64,000 bases of DNA from Pseudoalteromonas sp. GCY (GCF_016695175.1 NZ_CP068023.1:3398501-3462500), one strand, 5' to 3'. Shown: positions 1-9,735, counted from the stretch's first letter. Numbers and translations: made by a program. The notes: generated by a model not told the origin, from the sequence alone.

Positions 1-786
1 ATTTATTATTACCCTAAATCAAAACCTGAAGCGCAAATGGTATTTGATAACATCCGCCACTTGAGCACGGCTGAAACTAGGTTACTCGTTGTTGGCGAAA
101 ACAAAAGTGGGGTGAAAAGTGCAGAAAAGCAACTTAAAGAGCACGCTGCACACTGTTATAAATTAGAAAGCGCAAAACACTGCATTTTGTATGAGTTTGA
201 TCAGCTTACTACCAACCCAAATTTTGATTTAAGCCATTATGTACAGACATTTTCAGTGCGTATCGCCAAGACCGAGTTTACTGCCGCAAGTTTGCCTGGT
301 GTATTTAATCATGGGAAGCTCGACGCAGGTACTCAACTATTACTAGAAAATGTCACCCTTCCCTATAAAGGTAAAGTGTTAGATTTTGGCTGTGGTGCTG
401 GGCTTATTGCCTGCTACGCCTTATTGAACAACCCAACACTTAAATTCACCTGTTTAGATGTCAATGCACTTGCGCTGTTTGCCACGCAGCAGACTTTAGC
501 TTTAAACAACCTCAGTGCAACTTTGTTACTTAGTGACGGTTTAAGTGAATTGAATGGTAAATTCAACCTTATTTTAAGCAATCCACCATTTCATACAGGC
601 CTTTCAACAGACTATGATATCGCTGAGCAATTTCTACATAACATTAAGCGTCATATGGATACCAAGTCTAATATTCAGTTAGTTGCAAATAGCTTCTTAA
701 AATACCCACCTATTTTAGAAGCTCAGTTTGAACAGTTTGAAGTTGTCACTAAAAACACTAAATTCGCCATCTATAAAGCGCAGTAG
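1..786 (+). CDS. rsmC: 16S rRNA m2G1207 methyltransferase RsmC (5' end outside window)
   Basis: RsmC transfers a methyl group from S-adenosylmethionine to G1207 of 16S rRNA in the 30S subunit. The reading frame is open from the first base (IYYYPKSKPEAQ precedes the first internal ATG at 37), so the gene is cut by the window edge; the family is about 330-340 residues and about 260 are present. The first part is the degenerate N-terminal methyltransferase-like domain (motif VVGENKSGVKSAE). The catalytic domain follows, with the SAM-binding loop DFGCGAGLIACYA and the substrate motif SNPPFHTG typical of N2-guanine methylases. It is followed by a 13-bp hairpin at 798-830 and then a separate kinase gene. 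Identification is firm. Confidence 0.93.
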   Translation: MYYYPKSKPEAQMVFDNIRHLSTAETRLLVVGENKSGVKSAEKQLKEHAAHCYKLESAKHCILYEFDQLTTNPNFDLSHYVQTFSVRIAKTEFTAASLPGVFNHGKLDAGTQLLLENVTLPYKGKVLDFGCGAGLIACYALLNNPTLKFTCLDVNALALFATQQTLALNNLSATLLLSDGLSELNGKFNLILSNPPFHTGLSTDYDIAEQFLHNIKRHMDTKSNIQLVANSFLKYPPILEAQFEQFEVVTKNTKFAIYKAQ

Positions 787-797
787 TTTACTAACTC

Positions 798-830
798 TAA
801 GGTTTACTTGCTTATATCAAGTAAACCTTA
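798..830 (+). terminator. Perfect hairpin after rsmC
   Basis: A 13-bp perfect stem (arm TAAGGTTTACTTG, 798-810) closes a 7-nt loop 12 bp after the rsmC stop codon. No U-tract follows on the plus strand, so it may be an RNA 3'-end or stability hairpin rather than a classical intrinsic terminator. Confidence 0.5.
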
Positions 831-950
831 ACTCAAACCCACCTTTTATCTTTTCATTTTCAAAGATTTGCTCTACTTTATTATAATGAGTTATTGGATC
901 TCAAAAGCTCTGTAGCCGCAGCTAAGGCTGATCATACAGCTGGAATAAGA

Positions 951-2573
951 ATGAGTAAGCAATTAACCAAAACAAGCATAAGAAAAGTATTGATCAGCGC
1001 AGTGATGCTTGTAACCGCGCTGTGCCTCTCTTTATCCATATCTATTTCCACTTACCTTGATGTAAAAGAGCAAAAGCAACTGATCATCAACAAAATAGAG
1101 ATGATAGCCGACATCGTTGCGTTCAATTCTCAGATCACAATTTTATTCGATGATCGAAAAACAGAAGATGCACGTCTAAAGTCTTTTCAACAAGTGGATA
1201 TCATCAAAAACATCCATATCTATGCCATGGATGACGTAACCAACAGCCCTGTGTTTTTTACCAGCTACAACGCCAGTCGAACACCACCTGTACCACTAAA
1301 GGTTAATCAAATTGAAGAGTTAAAAACCCCCAAGGTCTCAGAAGACTACATTGAATTGATTAAACCTGTAATTTATGAGGGGAATATTGAAGGTTATGTT
1401 TATGTCCGCGGCGGTTTAGAAAGGCTCTCAAACTATATAAATAAAAAAATCTTGGTAGATATCGCGCTCACCTTATTCGTACTTCTCCTCGTATTGCTAG
1501 TTTCAAGGGGGATCCAAAAGCGTATAGCTACGCCAATTGAAGGACTCTCAGCTCTATTGCAGGACGTTTCAAAAAATCATAATTACAGTGCTAGAGCTCC
1601 TGGTAGCAATATTGCAGAACTAAACGTACTAGCAAATAACTTAAATATCATGTTAGCTCGCACCGAGAATCAACTAGAGCGTCATAAAGCTGACAAGCAA
1701 GAAATAAAACAACTCAACCAGAGCTTGGAGGAAAAAGTTAATCAACGCACAATTGCGCTAAGAGAGGCTAACCAAGAATTGCTGAATGCTTTAGAGCGTA
1801 TGCATCAATACCAAAACCAAATCATCGAGAACGAAAAAATGGCTTCGCTGGGGCAAATGGTGGCAGGTGTTGCCCACGAGGTAAATACCCCTATCGGTTT
1901 GGGGATCACAGGTTCTACGTTGTTAAGAGACAAATTATCCGATATTCGCGAAGCGTTTCAAACAAAGTCTCTGACCTCCAAACAGTTAGAGCGCTTTGTT
2001 AACGATGGAATTGAAAATCTTGATCTCATCTACCGCAACCTAAACCGAGCGGCTGAGCTGGTTTCTAGCTTTAAGCGCCTTGCCGTAAGCCAGGATCTAG
2101 AAGTGAACTCACGAATAGATTTGTCAAACCTACTTACTGAAGTCGTAGCATCTATGCGAGCTGAACTCTCCACAAAACAACCTGAAGTGACTATTGACTG
2201 TGACTCTGGACTTGCAATCGAAAGTAAAGCGGGACCATTACAACAAGTGTTAGAGCAGCTTATATCCAACTCCTTACTCCATGGTTTTAAAGATCAACAA
2301 AACAATAGCATTTCAATTACTGTGAAACCATCAATGGGACAACTTGCTATTGAATATGCAGACAACGGAATGGGTGTACCCAAAGCAATTAAAAAGCGCA
2401 TCTTCGATCCGTTTGTCACAACTCGTAGAGGTGAGGGAGGAAGCGGCCTAGGTATGCATTTGGTTTATAACCTGGTAACCCAAGCACTTGGAGGCTCGAT
2501 CACTTTAGATGAAGAATTTAGCCAAGGTGCTAAGTTTATTATATCTCTTCCTCTGTCGGGTAATCTAAAATGA
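951..2573 (+). CDS. Membrane sensor histidine kinase paired with a YfiR-like protein
   Basis: Transmembrane histidine kinase of about 540 residues. An N-terminal TM helix (about residues 11-32) is followed by a periplasmic sensor of about 130 residues resembling small CHASE-type domains (inference), a second TM helix (about 165-185, LTLFVLLLVLLVSR), a HAMP-like linker, a coiled coil (QLNQSLEEKVNQRT), a phosphoacceptor block with the histidine in GVAHEVNTPIG, and a HATPase with DNGMGVP and GGSGLGMH. No receiver domain is present, so it needs a partner regulator. I prefer the ATG at 951, preceded by GGAATAAGA, over an in-frame TTG at 894 that lacks a ribosome site and would add 19 residues. Its stop overlaps the next gene's ATG (ATGA), indicating translational coupling to the YfiR-family protein. 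The signal is unknown. Confidence 0.85.
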   Translation: MSKQLTKTSIRKVLISAVMLVTALCLSLSISISTYLDVKEQKQLIINKIEMIADIVAFNSQITILFDDRKTEDARLKSFQQVDIIKNIHIYAMDDVTNSPVFFTSYNASRTPPVPLKVNQIEELKTPKVSEDYIELIKPVIYEGNIEGYVYVRGGLERLSNYINKKILVDIALTLFVLLLVLLVSRGIQKRIATPIEGLSALLQDVSKNHNYSARAPGSNIAELNVLANNLNIMLARTENQLERHKADKQEIKQLNQSLEEKVNQRTIALREANQELLNALERMHQYQNQIIENEKMASLGQMVAGVAHEVNTPIGLGITGSTLLRDKLSDIREAFQTKSLTSKQLERFVNDGIENLDLIYRNLNRAAELVSSFKRLAVSQDLEVNSRIDLSNLLTEVVASMRAELSTKQPEVTIDCDSGLAIESKAGPLQQVLEQLISNSLLHGFKDQQNNSISITVKPSMGQLAIEYADNGMGVPKAIKKRIFDPFVTTRRGEGGSGLGMHLVYNLVTQALGGSITLDEEFSQGAKFIISLPLSGNLK

Positions 2574-3091
2574 GGTTGATTAATCTAGTTGTTTTGCTTT
2601 TATTTGTCTCCTTAAATACAACTGCAAAATCACCAGATCAGGTTCGTTCTGCTTTTCTCTATCAGATGGCAAAATTCGTCGAGTTTCCCGACGAAAACAC
2701 AAAAAACAGTATTCAATTTTGCTTCTATTCACTTGAATCCGGGCCGGCTGCTGAACTAAAAAGTGCAACAAAGCTAAATGTGCGAGGCAAACCCATTGAG
2801 CTCGTAGAAGCAAAAAAAACGTGGAGCTATAGGGAACTTTCCAGTGCTTGCGATATCACATACATTGATGAAACTAGCGAAAATGATATACTGTCCGCTT
2901 GGACCGATACAATAGAGTCAAACATGTTGACCGTGGGCGAAAGTATTGAGTTTTTAGAAAGAGGCGGGATTGCTTCTTTGGTCCAAGAAGGGAGCAAAAT
3001 TCGACTGTATATAAATAAGCAAGCACTAGAAAAACAGTACTTCATCGTACGCTCAAGGCTGCTTGCCGTATCCAAGTTTCATCCCAACTGA
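2570..3091 (+). CDS. YfiR-family (DUF4154) periplasmic protein
   Basis: Secreted protein of 173 residues with an N-terminal signal peptide (about 1-19, ending NTTAKS). The mature start DQVRSAFLYQMAKFVEFP is the hallmark of the YfiR/DUF4154 family: a helix, then 'F..W/FP', then alternating strands; a typical motif GGIASLVQEGSKIRLYINKQ lies near the C terminus. In Pseudomonas YfiR is a periplasmic repressor of the diguanylate cyclase YfiN. Here no GGDEF gene is adjacent; the start codon overlaps the stop of the sensor kinase, so I infer that this protein binds the kinase's periplasmic domain. Two cysteines (in QFCFYS and SSACDI) could form a disulfide. arcA lies about 110 bp downstream with its own leader. 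Confidence 0.85.
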   Translation: MRLINLVVLLLFVSLNTTAKSPDQVRSAFLYQMAKFVEFPDENTKNSIQFCFYSLESGPAAELKSATKLNVRGKPIELVEAKKTWSYRELSSACDITYIDETSENDILSAWTDTIESNMLTVGESIEFLERGGIASLVQEGSKIRLYINKQALEKQYFIVRSRLLAVSKFHPN

Positions 3092-3198
3092 TTTTACTTG
3101 TTAACAATTGGATAAGCTCCTATAATCGTAAATATTCGGATTTATTATATAAGTCCGGACACATTGTAAATTATATATTCCGAAAAGGTTAATTAATA

Positions 3199-3918
3199 AT
3201 GCAAACGCCAGTCATTCTAATTGTAGAGGATGAAGACGTAACTCGACTGAACCTCGTTAGTTTATTTGAAGCGGAAGGTTACAAAGTAATCGAAGCCATT
3301 GATGGCGATGACATGCATGACAAGTTGACATCAAATGATGATGTAAACCTTGTAATCATGGATATCAACCTTCCTGGTAAAAATGGTTTAATTTTGGCGC
3401 GTGAATTACGCCAGAAGAAAAATATCGGCCTTATTTTCCTAACAGGTCGTGACAATGATGTTGACCGCATTCTTGGTCTTGAGATTGGTGCTGATGATTA
3501 CATCACAAAACCATTTAACCCGCGTGAACTAACGATTCGTGCTCGTAACCTAATCTCTCGTACTGGCACGTCTGCAGAAGAGTCAACAATTGATAGCAAC
3601 GGCGTTATTACTTTTAATGGTTGGGAGTTAGATGAAAACAGTCGCTGTTTAACATCTCCAACAGGCGATTCAAAGCGTCTACCAAAAGGTGAATACCGTG
3701 CACTTCGTCTAATGCTAGATTCGCCTGGCCGCATCTTTAGCCGTGAGCAGCTTATCAAGCACATGACTGGTCGTGAACTTCGCGCAAATGACCGTACTGT
3801 TGACGTTACTATTCGTCGTATTCGTAAGCATTTCGAAACTGATAACAATACGCCTGAATTAATTAGTACAATTCACGGTGAAGGTTACCGTTTCATTGGT
3901 AAACTCGACGCTCAATAA
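3199..3918 (+). CDS. arcA: Aerobic respiration control response regulator ArcA
   Basis: OmpR/PhoB-type response regulator of 239 residues that, when phosphorylated, represses TCA-cycle and respiratory genes under low oxygen. The receiver domain (about 1-120) carries the acidic pair in IVEDED, phosphoacceptor D55 in VIMDINLPG, the switch threonine in FLTGRD and the lysine in YITKPF. The winged-helix domain (about 140-235) contains [21 protein letters not shown] and IRRIRKHFE. The sequence is very close to E. coli ArcA. Its cognate kinase arcB lies just 6 bp beyond the stop on the opposite strand, whereas in E. coli the two genes are far apart. The 5' flank is AT-rich with no obvious operator. 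Confidence 0.97.
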   Translation: MQTPVILIVEDEDVTRLNLVSLFEAEGYKVIEAIDGDDMHDKLTSNDDVNLVIMDINLPGKNGLILARELRQKKNIGLIFLTGRDNDVDRILGLEIGADDYITKPFNPRELTIRARNLISRTGTSAEESTIDSNGVITFNGWELDENSRCLTSPTGDSKRLPKGEYRALRLMLDSPGRIFSREQLIKHMTGRELRANDRTVDVTIRRIRKHFETDNNTPELISTIHGEGYRFIGKLDAQ

Positions 3919-3924
3919 TCGTTT

Positions 3925-6246
3925 TTACTGATCTTCAGCGAGTTTTGCAATTAATGGATGAAGGGCTTCTTGCCCTTCTTCTATTTTTGCCTCTAACTCA
4001 GAAACCCAACTCAATAGCGTCTCTTCCTCTTTGCCTTCTGATTCTAATTCCATTTTCTTCGCTTGTAATTGGGCAAGTTGCAGCCCTACCGAGCCAGCAG
4101 CACCTTTAACTTTATGTGCAACCGCACCATATTCCTCGATATCATTCTGTGCAACAGCCTCTCTGAGCTCTTGACAGTACTTAGGATTGAGCTTAGTAAA
4201 TAGGTCACAGCTTCTTTGGAATGCAGCTGCCCCCATAGACTCAACAAAGTCGCAAATGGTCTCTATATCTAAATCTGAGTATTCAGGTTGTGATAATGCT
4301 TCTCGAATATCGATACTTTGTTTGTTTTTCTGTGCCTCAATTCCAAATAACTCAGCGAGCATTTTGTCGAGCTTAGTAGTATTTATTGGTTTGGCCAAAG
4401 CTCCCTGAACATTAATCCCCTCAAGCTCTTGCTCGGCGCTTCTGACGTTTGCGGTTAAGGCAACAATTGGTAAGTGATCAAAGTGGCTGTCTTCTCTTAT
4501 TTGACGCGCGACAACATCACCATTGATATCTGGTAGCTGCATATCCAAGAGAATGAGATCTAGGTCATCCTCAGTTTCAACAAACGAGAGAGCGTCCTCG
4601 CCAGTTTCAGCCCAAATAACTTCATGCCCTCGCTGTTCTAATAGATTTGTTGCAATTTCAGCGTTTAACGGCACATCCTCAACAAGTAAAATGTACAAGC
4701 TCCTACCAGCATAACTCTGTTCTTTCGGTGCATTACATAGCTGTAACGGGATCTCAACATCAAAACGACTACCCTTACCTTCTTGGCTAGTAACCGCTAT
4801 CGTTCCTTTCATAGCCTGAACTAGGGCTTTAGTAACCGCAAGACCAATGCCCGAGCCAATCGCATTGCTGCCCGATGCATCTGGAGCCTTGTAATACATC
4901 TCAAAGATCCGCTCAAGCTGATCTTCGGATATTCCCATACCTGTATCTATAACGCTAATTGTCAGCCATGGCCCATCATCTCGATTCTCGCGGCGGCATT
5001 CCAGCGTCACATTACCCTTGTGGGTAAACTTCACTGCATTATTAATTAGATTCCAGAGTACCTGACGTAGACGTGTCGGATCGAGTAACGCATAAACGTC
5101 TAAGATTCCAGAACGATTGATAGTAAATTCTAAGCCCTTTTGGTCAGCAATTAGACCTGCAAAGTTGACTACATCGTTTATAAAATCAGAGACATTGATA
5201 CTGTCCGTTGCTATATCTAGCTGCTCCCTATCAATTTTATCTAAATCAATGATGTCATTAAAAATATTGCCAAGCGTCTCCGCGCTTGAAAACACGGTAT
5301 TACACCAGCTTTTTTGTTGCGCAGTCAGATCGGTGTCTAACATCATGCGCGTCAGACCAACAATACCATTAAGCGGAGTTCTTAATTCATGACTTAGCGT
5401 AGCAATAAACTTACCTTTATCCTTATACGCAGTTTCTAACGCCTGCTCGGCTTCTTTACGACTAGTAATATCACGACCAAAGGCCAACAAGCCTATATAT
5501 TCGCCTTTATCATTGATAAATGGCAGCTTGCGCATTTCAAACCAACGAGGTTCGCCTTCAACAGGATACTCTACGTCAAGTGTTAATGGTTGCTGTGTTT
5601 CTGATACCTGGCTATCTGTTTCAAGTACTTTTGGAAGATATTGCTCTGAATATATTTGTTCGACTGATTTACCAATTAGTTCTTCACTGCTTTTGCCCAT
5701 CACTAATTCGAACATCTTGTTACAGCCTGCGAATACACCGTTTTCATCGCGGTAATAGAACAGATCAGGAGATGAATCAACAATGCTTCGCAGTAACATA
5801 CCTTGCTGCGCAAGTTCTTGTTGGGTCTTTTTACGTTCTGCAATTTCTTTTCTTAATTCATCTATCGCGCGGTGTTTAGCATGCAGAGCAATTTTACGCT
5901 CGTCAATCTCACTATTTAAACGATTAATATTGTCCTTTAGCGTTTGGTTCAGCATCTTTTCTTGTTGTGTTGCCGACTCCAAATAGGCCTTGGACGAGTG
6001 TACCTCCCGCATTGCCGCAACGGACATCATGATGAGAGCGGGCGCAATAACAGCGGTTAAGAAAAAGAGTGCCGATATATCGACAATTTCAACTACACCT
6101 AAAGCAACATAGTAAAACATGCAAGATAGAATAACTGCAACGAAGAGCGTAAAAGCATACGCGATGGCAAACGCCCGCTTGTTACCGTATTTTTCTACCA
6201 AGTTTGATAAAATTCGAGCCCATGAGCCAAACGAATTTTCTGTCAT
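3925..6246 (-). CDS. arcB: Tripartite hybrid sensor kinase ArcB
   Basis: ArcB senses the quinone/redox state and phosphorylates ArcA through a His-Asp-His relay. In this 773-residue protein two TM helices (about 25-48 and 55-77) precede a long coiled coil (85-150), a PAS domain (about 150-262), the dimerisation/phosphoacceptor helix with H286 (SHELRTPLNGIVG), a HATPase (DTGMGIS, GSGIGLAV), a receiver domain with D568 (LLLDMQLPD... at LILLDMQ) and a C-terminal HPt domain with H711 (AHKVKGAAGSVG). All relay residues are intact. Of the two PAS cysteines used for redox sensing in E. coli ArcB, one is conserved here (C175 in FAGCNKMFE) but the other aligns with W235 (GEPRWFEMRK). It is convergent with arcA. 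Confidence 0.96.
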   Translation of the reverse strand: MTENSFGSWARILSNLVEKYGNKRAFAIAYAFTLFVAVILSCMFYYVALGVVEIVDISALFFLTAVIAPALIMMSVAAMREVHSSKAYLESATQQEKMLNQTLKDNINRLNSEIDERKIALHAKHRAIDELRKEIAERKKTQQELAQQGMLLRSIVDSSPDLFYYRDENGVFAGCNKMFELVMGKSSEELIGKSVEQIYSEQYLPKVLETDSQVSETQQPLTLDVEYPVEGEPRWFEMRKLPFINDKGEYIGLLAFGRDITSRKEAEQALETAYKDKGKFIATLSHELRTPLNGIVGLTRMMLDTDLTAQQKSWCNTVFSSAETLGNIFNDIIDLDKIDREQLDIATDSINVSDFINDVVNFAGLIADQKGLEFTINRSGILDVYALLDPTRLRQVLWNLINNAVKFTHKGNVTLECRRENRDDGPWLTISVIDTGMGISEDQLERIFEMYYKAPDASGSNAIGSGIGLAVTKALVQAMKGTIAVTSQEGKGSRFDVEIPLQLCNAPKEQSYAGRSLYILLVEDVPLNAEIATNLLEQRGHEVIWAETGEDALSFVETEDDLDLILLDMQLPDINGDVVARQIREDSHFDHLPIVALTANVRSAEQELEGINVQGALAKPINTTKLDKMLAELFGIEAQKNKQSIDIREALSQPEYSDLDIETICDFVESMGAAAFQRSCDLFTKLNPKYCQELREAVAQNDIEEYGAVAHKVKGAAGSVGLQLAQLQAKKMELESEGKEEETLLSWVSELEAKIEEGQEALHPLIAKLAEDQ

Positions 6247-6567
6247 ATTATTACTTCACCATTGTTAAACACTTGTCAGGCAAGTTTATATTCTACCGCT
6301 TGAGCCTGACTGAATTGCTTTTCAAGCCCTCAAAGTAAATATTATACAAAAGCCCTAGTAATAAGCGAGTATAGAAATTGCAAGGTCAGATCATTCAGTC
6401 AATTTCATGCACACAAAGCAGAATGATAGATAACGGAAATGAGACTCTGTATCACTAAATGCACAAATCATCTAATTTAGTGCGGATAGATTTAAGCTCA
6501 CCATCCCAACTTAATCTGATTTCGTGTAATATGCCCGTTTTTTAAGTCGTGAGAAAAGAGAGCGTCG
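6247..6567. other. Divergent intergenic region arcB / folE2
   Basis: No gene or RNA is apparent in these 321 bp. The region must hold the promoters of arcB (leftward) and folE2 (rightward). A TAATAT box at 6537 could be the folE2 -10 element but lacks a good -35 match. I see no Zur-type palindrome, although folE2 is zinc-regulated in some bacteria. Confidence 0.5.
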
Positions 6568-7488
6568 ATGCAAAATAACATGCCAGACATTGCACACAGT
6601 GCTAGTGCGTTACAAACAGGAACTTTAGACTGGGTAGGCATGGGTAACATAGAGTTGCCTTTAGTATTAGAAAGCAAAGGCCTAAATCAAGTTACTGTTA
6701 CAGCCAAAGCCGATGCCTTTGTTAATTTGCAAAAAGAAAACGCAAAAGGCATTCACATGTCACGCCTCTTTCTTGCCCTTGACACTCTTTCTTGTGAACA
6801 AGTACTTACACCGAAAACTCTAAAGCAGTTGTTAGATAACTTTTTGAGTACGCATAGTGACTTAAGTACAGGTGCAAAAGTAACACTGCAGTTTGAGTTG
6901 CCTATCAGACGCCCTTCGCTTTTAAGTAAAAAAATGGGATGGAAATCATACCCAATTACCCTTGATGCAACTTTGATAAAAGGTATTTACAAACTAGAGC
7001 TGGCGCTTGACGTTACGTACTCGTCGACTTGTCCCTGTTCAGCTGCACTGTCTCGTCAGCTGATCCAAAATGCTTTCCAGCAAGCCTTTGATGGTAAACA
7101 ATTAGATTTCCATAGTGTACATGATTGGCTAGGCAGCACAGAAGGTATCGTTGCAACGCCTCACTCTCAACGCTCAATTGCAAATATAAAAGTTAAGCTT
7201 ACGAATAATAGTACTGAGTTTGAAATTTTGGATCTGATCGAGTTGGTTGAAAATGAGTTGAAAACTCCTGTTCAAGCTGCAGTTAAACGAGAAGATGAAC
7301 AAGAATTTGCGCGCCTCAACGGCCAAAACCTAATGTTTTGTGAAGATGCAGCAAGGAAGTTAAAAGCATTGCTAAACCAGCAAACTTATTTAGATTTCTA
7401 TGTGAAGATAAACCATTACGAATCTCTTCATGCTCATGACGCAGTGGCATATGCCGTGAAAGGGGCTGAAGACGGTTACAGCATTTAA
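6568..7488 (+). CDS. folE2: GTP cyclohydrolase FolE2 (type IB)
   Basis: FolE2 converts GTP to 7,8-dihydroneopterin triphosphate, the first step of tetrahydrofolate (and queuosine/pterin) synthesis, using a metal-dependent enzyme structurally related to but distinct from zinc-dependent FolE. The 306 residues match the family length. The signature SSTCPCSAALSRQLI contains the catalytic/metal-binding cysteine, and the second-half motifs EDAARKLKALLNQ and INHYESLHAHDAVAYA are typical. The ATG at 6568 is preceded by GAGAGCG. It stands alone, divergent from arcB, and its 3' end meets that of a chemoreceptor gene across a 21-bp perfect hairpin. A type IA folE elsewhere cannot be excluded. Confidence 0.95.
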   Translation: MQNNMPDIAHSASALQTGTLDWVGMGNIELPLVLESKGLNQVTVTAKADAFVNLQKENAKGIHMSRLFLALDTLSCEQVLTPKTLKQLLDNFLSTHSDLSTGAKVTLQFELPIRRPSLLSKKMGWKSYPITLDATLIKGIYKLELALDVTYSSTCPCSAALSRQLIQNAFQQAFDGKQLDFHSVHDWLGSTEGIVATPHSQRSIANIKVKLTNNSTEFEILDLIELVENELKTPVQAAVKREDEQEFARLNGQNLMFCEDAARKLKALLNQQTYLDFYVKINHYESLHAHDAVAYAVKGAEDGYSI

Positions 7489-7501
7489 TTTATTCCGCTC
7501 C

Positions 7502-7548
7502 GTTTGCTACTAATCAGAGCTAGTTCATAGCTCTGATTAGTAGCAAAC
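7502..7548. terminator. 21-bp perfect hairpin between convergent genes
   Basis: Arms 7502-7522 and 7528-7548 are exact reverse complements around the 5-nt loop GTTCA. It lies between the stops of folE2 (plus) and the chemoreceptor (minus) and could act as a bidirectional terminator, though neither side has a U-tract. Confidence 0.65.
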
Positions 7549-7592
7549 CCATATTCAATCAATTCAGCGCGGTATTACTTTCAGTTACCTAC

Positions 7593-9185
7593 TCAACGGT
7601 TAGCACTGTTTAATTTTCGAATAAACTGCTCGACTAACACCTCTTGATTTTCTAAAGCCTTCTCTGTGTTTTTCATCGTTTCATGCGTCTTACGCGCACT
7701 TTCCATAGACTCATCCGCAAGACCTGAAATTGTCACAGCATTTGCGTTGAGCTCATTAGAAACACTCGACATTTCTTCTGTCGATGTGGCAATTTGATAG
7801 TTCAACCCTGAAATTTCATTCACTATCGTATTGATCGTTTCTAGACTCACTTTTGTGCCTTCAGCCTTTAGTACACACTCCGAAGAGCGCTCTACTCCAC
7901 TTTGAATTGCAGTAACCGCCCTTTCTGCACGTTGCCTCAGATCGGCAATAATACCATTAATTTCGGCTGTTGAATCTTGAGTCCTTTGCGCAAGCGCCCT
8001 TACCTCATCAGCAACAACCGCAAATCCTCTGCCTTGCTCACCAGCCCGTGCAGCCTCAATGGCAGCATTTAAAGCGAGCAAGTTGGTTTGCTCTGAGATC
8101 CCACGGATCACATCAACAACCCCTTCAATATTAACCGTTTGCGCATTGAGATCTTCTATATCTTTTTGCGTACGAGATAACTCTTCCGATAAGGCATAAT
8201 TATTCTCCATATTGTCATCAACGGCTTTGTTACCTTTAACAACGGATTCAAGCGCCGCTTCTGATTGCTGCGCTGCATTATTAGTATTAGAGGCTATTTC
8301 ACCAATCGACACTGACATCTGATTAATTGCTGTTGCTAAGGAGCCGGTTTGCGCTTGCTGTCGATTTAAAATATCAGAGCTCGTGTTACATTCTTGCATC
8401 GTTTTGGTTGCGTACTCTGAAACCGTGGCACTAGCATCTTTAACACGTCCAAGCACGGCTCTTAGCTCGGATTCTCTAGCGAGTAAAGCAAGCTCTATAG
8501 ATGCGACATCATTGACCTTGTTCAGATATACCTTTTGCATTAATGGGTTATCGTATACTTTTTTAGCTTTTTCGCTGAGCGATCGCACTGGAGCGAGGCG
8601 AGAATAAGTAATAAATAAAACAGCAACAGCTAGAACCGTTTCAGCAACAAAAGTCCAAGGTGATGTCGAAAGGCTTGAAATCAGCACGGTTAAAATATAA
8701 AAAGCAGCGATTATTGTCATCATTTGCGCCGAGAGCGACCAAGACGCTCTGGTGAATTTATTCGGCGACACACCATTATTTAAATCAGCATAAATACTTT
8801 CTGCACGATTAACGACTTCTCTACTTGGTTTTGTCCTAACCGATTGATATTCTACAGTCTTACCGGATGCATCTTTAATAGGAGTGACAAAAGCATTAAC
8901 CCAATAGTGATCTCCATTCTTGCAACGGTTTTTAACCATTCCCATCCAAGGTTTGCCCGCTTCGATATAATCCCATAAGTTCTTGAAAGCGGCTTTAGGC
9001 ATTGTTGGGTGCCTAACGATATTATGGGGCTTCCCCTCTAACTCGCTAAGTGAAAACCCAGCAACTTCACAAAACTGTGAATTCGCATACTTTATCTGAC
9101 CTTTTACATTTGTCGTTGAAAGTAGATTGTAAGAACTTGGATAATCGTTCTCTTTTCCTGTGTAATTGGCTCTACCTTTTGTCAT
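7593..9185 (-). CDS. PAS-domain methyl-accepting chemotaxis protein (Aer-like)
   Basis: Chemoreceptor of 530 residues with the architecture of Aer. A cytoplasmic N-terminal PAS domain (about 15-125; motifs [13 protein letters not shown] and [13 protein letters not shown], as in Aer proteins that bind FAD) is followed by two closely spaced TM helices (about 152-195) without a periplasmic domain, a HAMP-like stretch, and a methyl-accepting signalling domain whose hairpin tip contains [14 protein letters not shown]. It would report redox state or oxygen to CheA. The start is the ATG in 'gtcataac' (9183-9185); no flagellar or che genes are nearby, as is common for orphan receptors. FAD binding is inferred, not seen. 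Confidence 0.92.
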   Translation of the reverse strand: MTKGRANYTGKENDYPSSYNLLSTTNVKGQIKYANSQFCEVAGFSLSELEGKPHNIVRHPTMPKAAFKNLWDYIEAGKPWMGMVKNRCKNGDHYWVNAFVTPIKDASGKTVEYQSVRTKPSREVVNRAESIYADLNNGVSPNKFTRASWSLSAQMMTIIAAFYILTVLISSLSTSPWTFVAETVLAVAVLFITYSRLAPVRSLSEKAKKVYDNPLMQKVYLNKVNDVASIELALLARESELRAVLGRVKDASATVSEYATKTMQECNTSSDILNRQQAQTGSLATAINQMSVSIGEIASNTNNAAQQSEAALESVVKGNKAVDDNMENNYALSEELSRTQKDIEDLNAQTVNIEGVVDVIRGISEQTNLLALNAAIEAARAGEQGRGFAVVADEVRALAQRTQDSTAEINGIIADLRQRAERAVTAIQSGVERSSECVLKAEGTKVSLETINTIVNEISGLNYQIATSTEEMSSVSNELNANAVTISGLADESMESARKTHETMKNTEKALENQEVLVEQFIRKLNSANR

Positions 9186-9560
9186 AACTCGCTCTCGATC
9201 AAAAAGGGCAATAAGTAATAGATTATTACTTTCTTAGAAGTCGTAAAGAATTTCACCGAAAGACTGATTGAGATCATAGTGAAATATGATTTGATACTAA
9301 TTTGCTTAATTAAGTGATCTATTTTGAGGCGATAAAATCTTGTCGATAACAAGGCAAAAATTTTGTTATTTAGTTGTTCTAAATAAGAAATTTTTAACGC
9401 CGTTAGCGTCAGATTTGCTCCTTCAAATTGAGCAAGTATTAAGACAAATTGGTATGAATACTTAACAAACAACAGAAAGTTAATATAAAAGCTAGCAGAG
9501 TTCTGAACTTAAACAACTAAGAATGGCGAATATGATGAGAAATAGAATATTGAAGGTAAG
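9186..9560. other. AT-rich intergenic region, chemoreceptor to tRNA-Glu array
   Basis: No convincing gene. A 96-codon minus-strand reading frame (9182-9472) has low-complexity composition and overlaps the chemoreceptor start, so I regard it as chance. The region should contain the chemoreceptor promoter and the 3' end of the tRNA-Glu transcript; no clear U-tailed terminator was seen. Confidence 0.45.
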
Positions 9561-9636
9561 TGGCGTCCCCTAGGGGATTCGAACCCCTGTTACCGCCGTG
9601 AAAGGGCGGTGTCCTAGGCCTCTAGACGAAGGGGAC
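9561..9636 (-). tRNA. tRNA-Glu(TTC), copy 6 of operon
   Basis: 76-nt cloverleaf with encoded CCA, anticodon loop CTTTCAC and T-loop TTCGAAT. It is the last gene of a minus-strand operon starting at the tRNA-Ala at 10634. All six tRNA-Glu genes are identical. Confidence 0.98.
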
Positions 9637-9735
9637 GCAGAATTTCTTGCAAATCGCTGATTTGCTATTTCTGTGTCACTAGGACTTTATTTAACTGTTT
9701 ATCCTCTTGCTAACCGAGTTACTTACCAAAGTAAG

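Noticed and set aside
894..950. TTG start for the sensor kinase
   Set aside because: No ribosome site; the ATG at 951 gives a normal n-region before the first TM helix.
6247..6567. Zur-type palindrome upstream of folE2
   Set aside because: Searched by eye because folE2 is zinc-regulated in some species; no matching palindrome found.
9182..9472. 96-codon minus-strand frame upstream of the Aer-like receptor
   Set aside because: Low-complexity, no ribosome site, overlaps the receptor start and occupies the expected promoter region.
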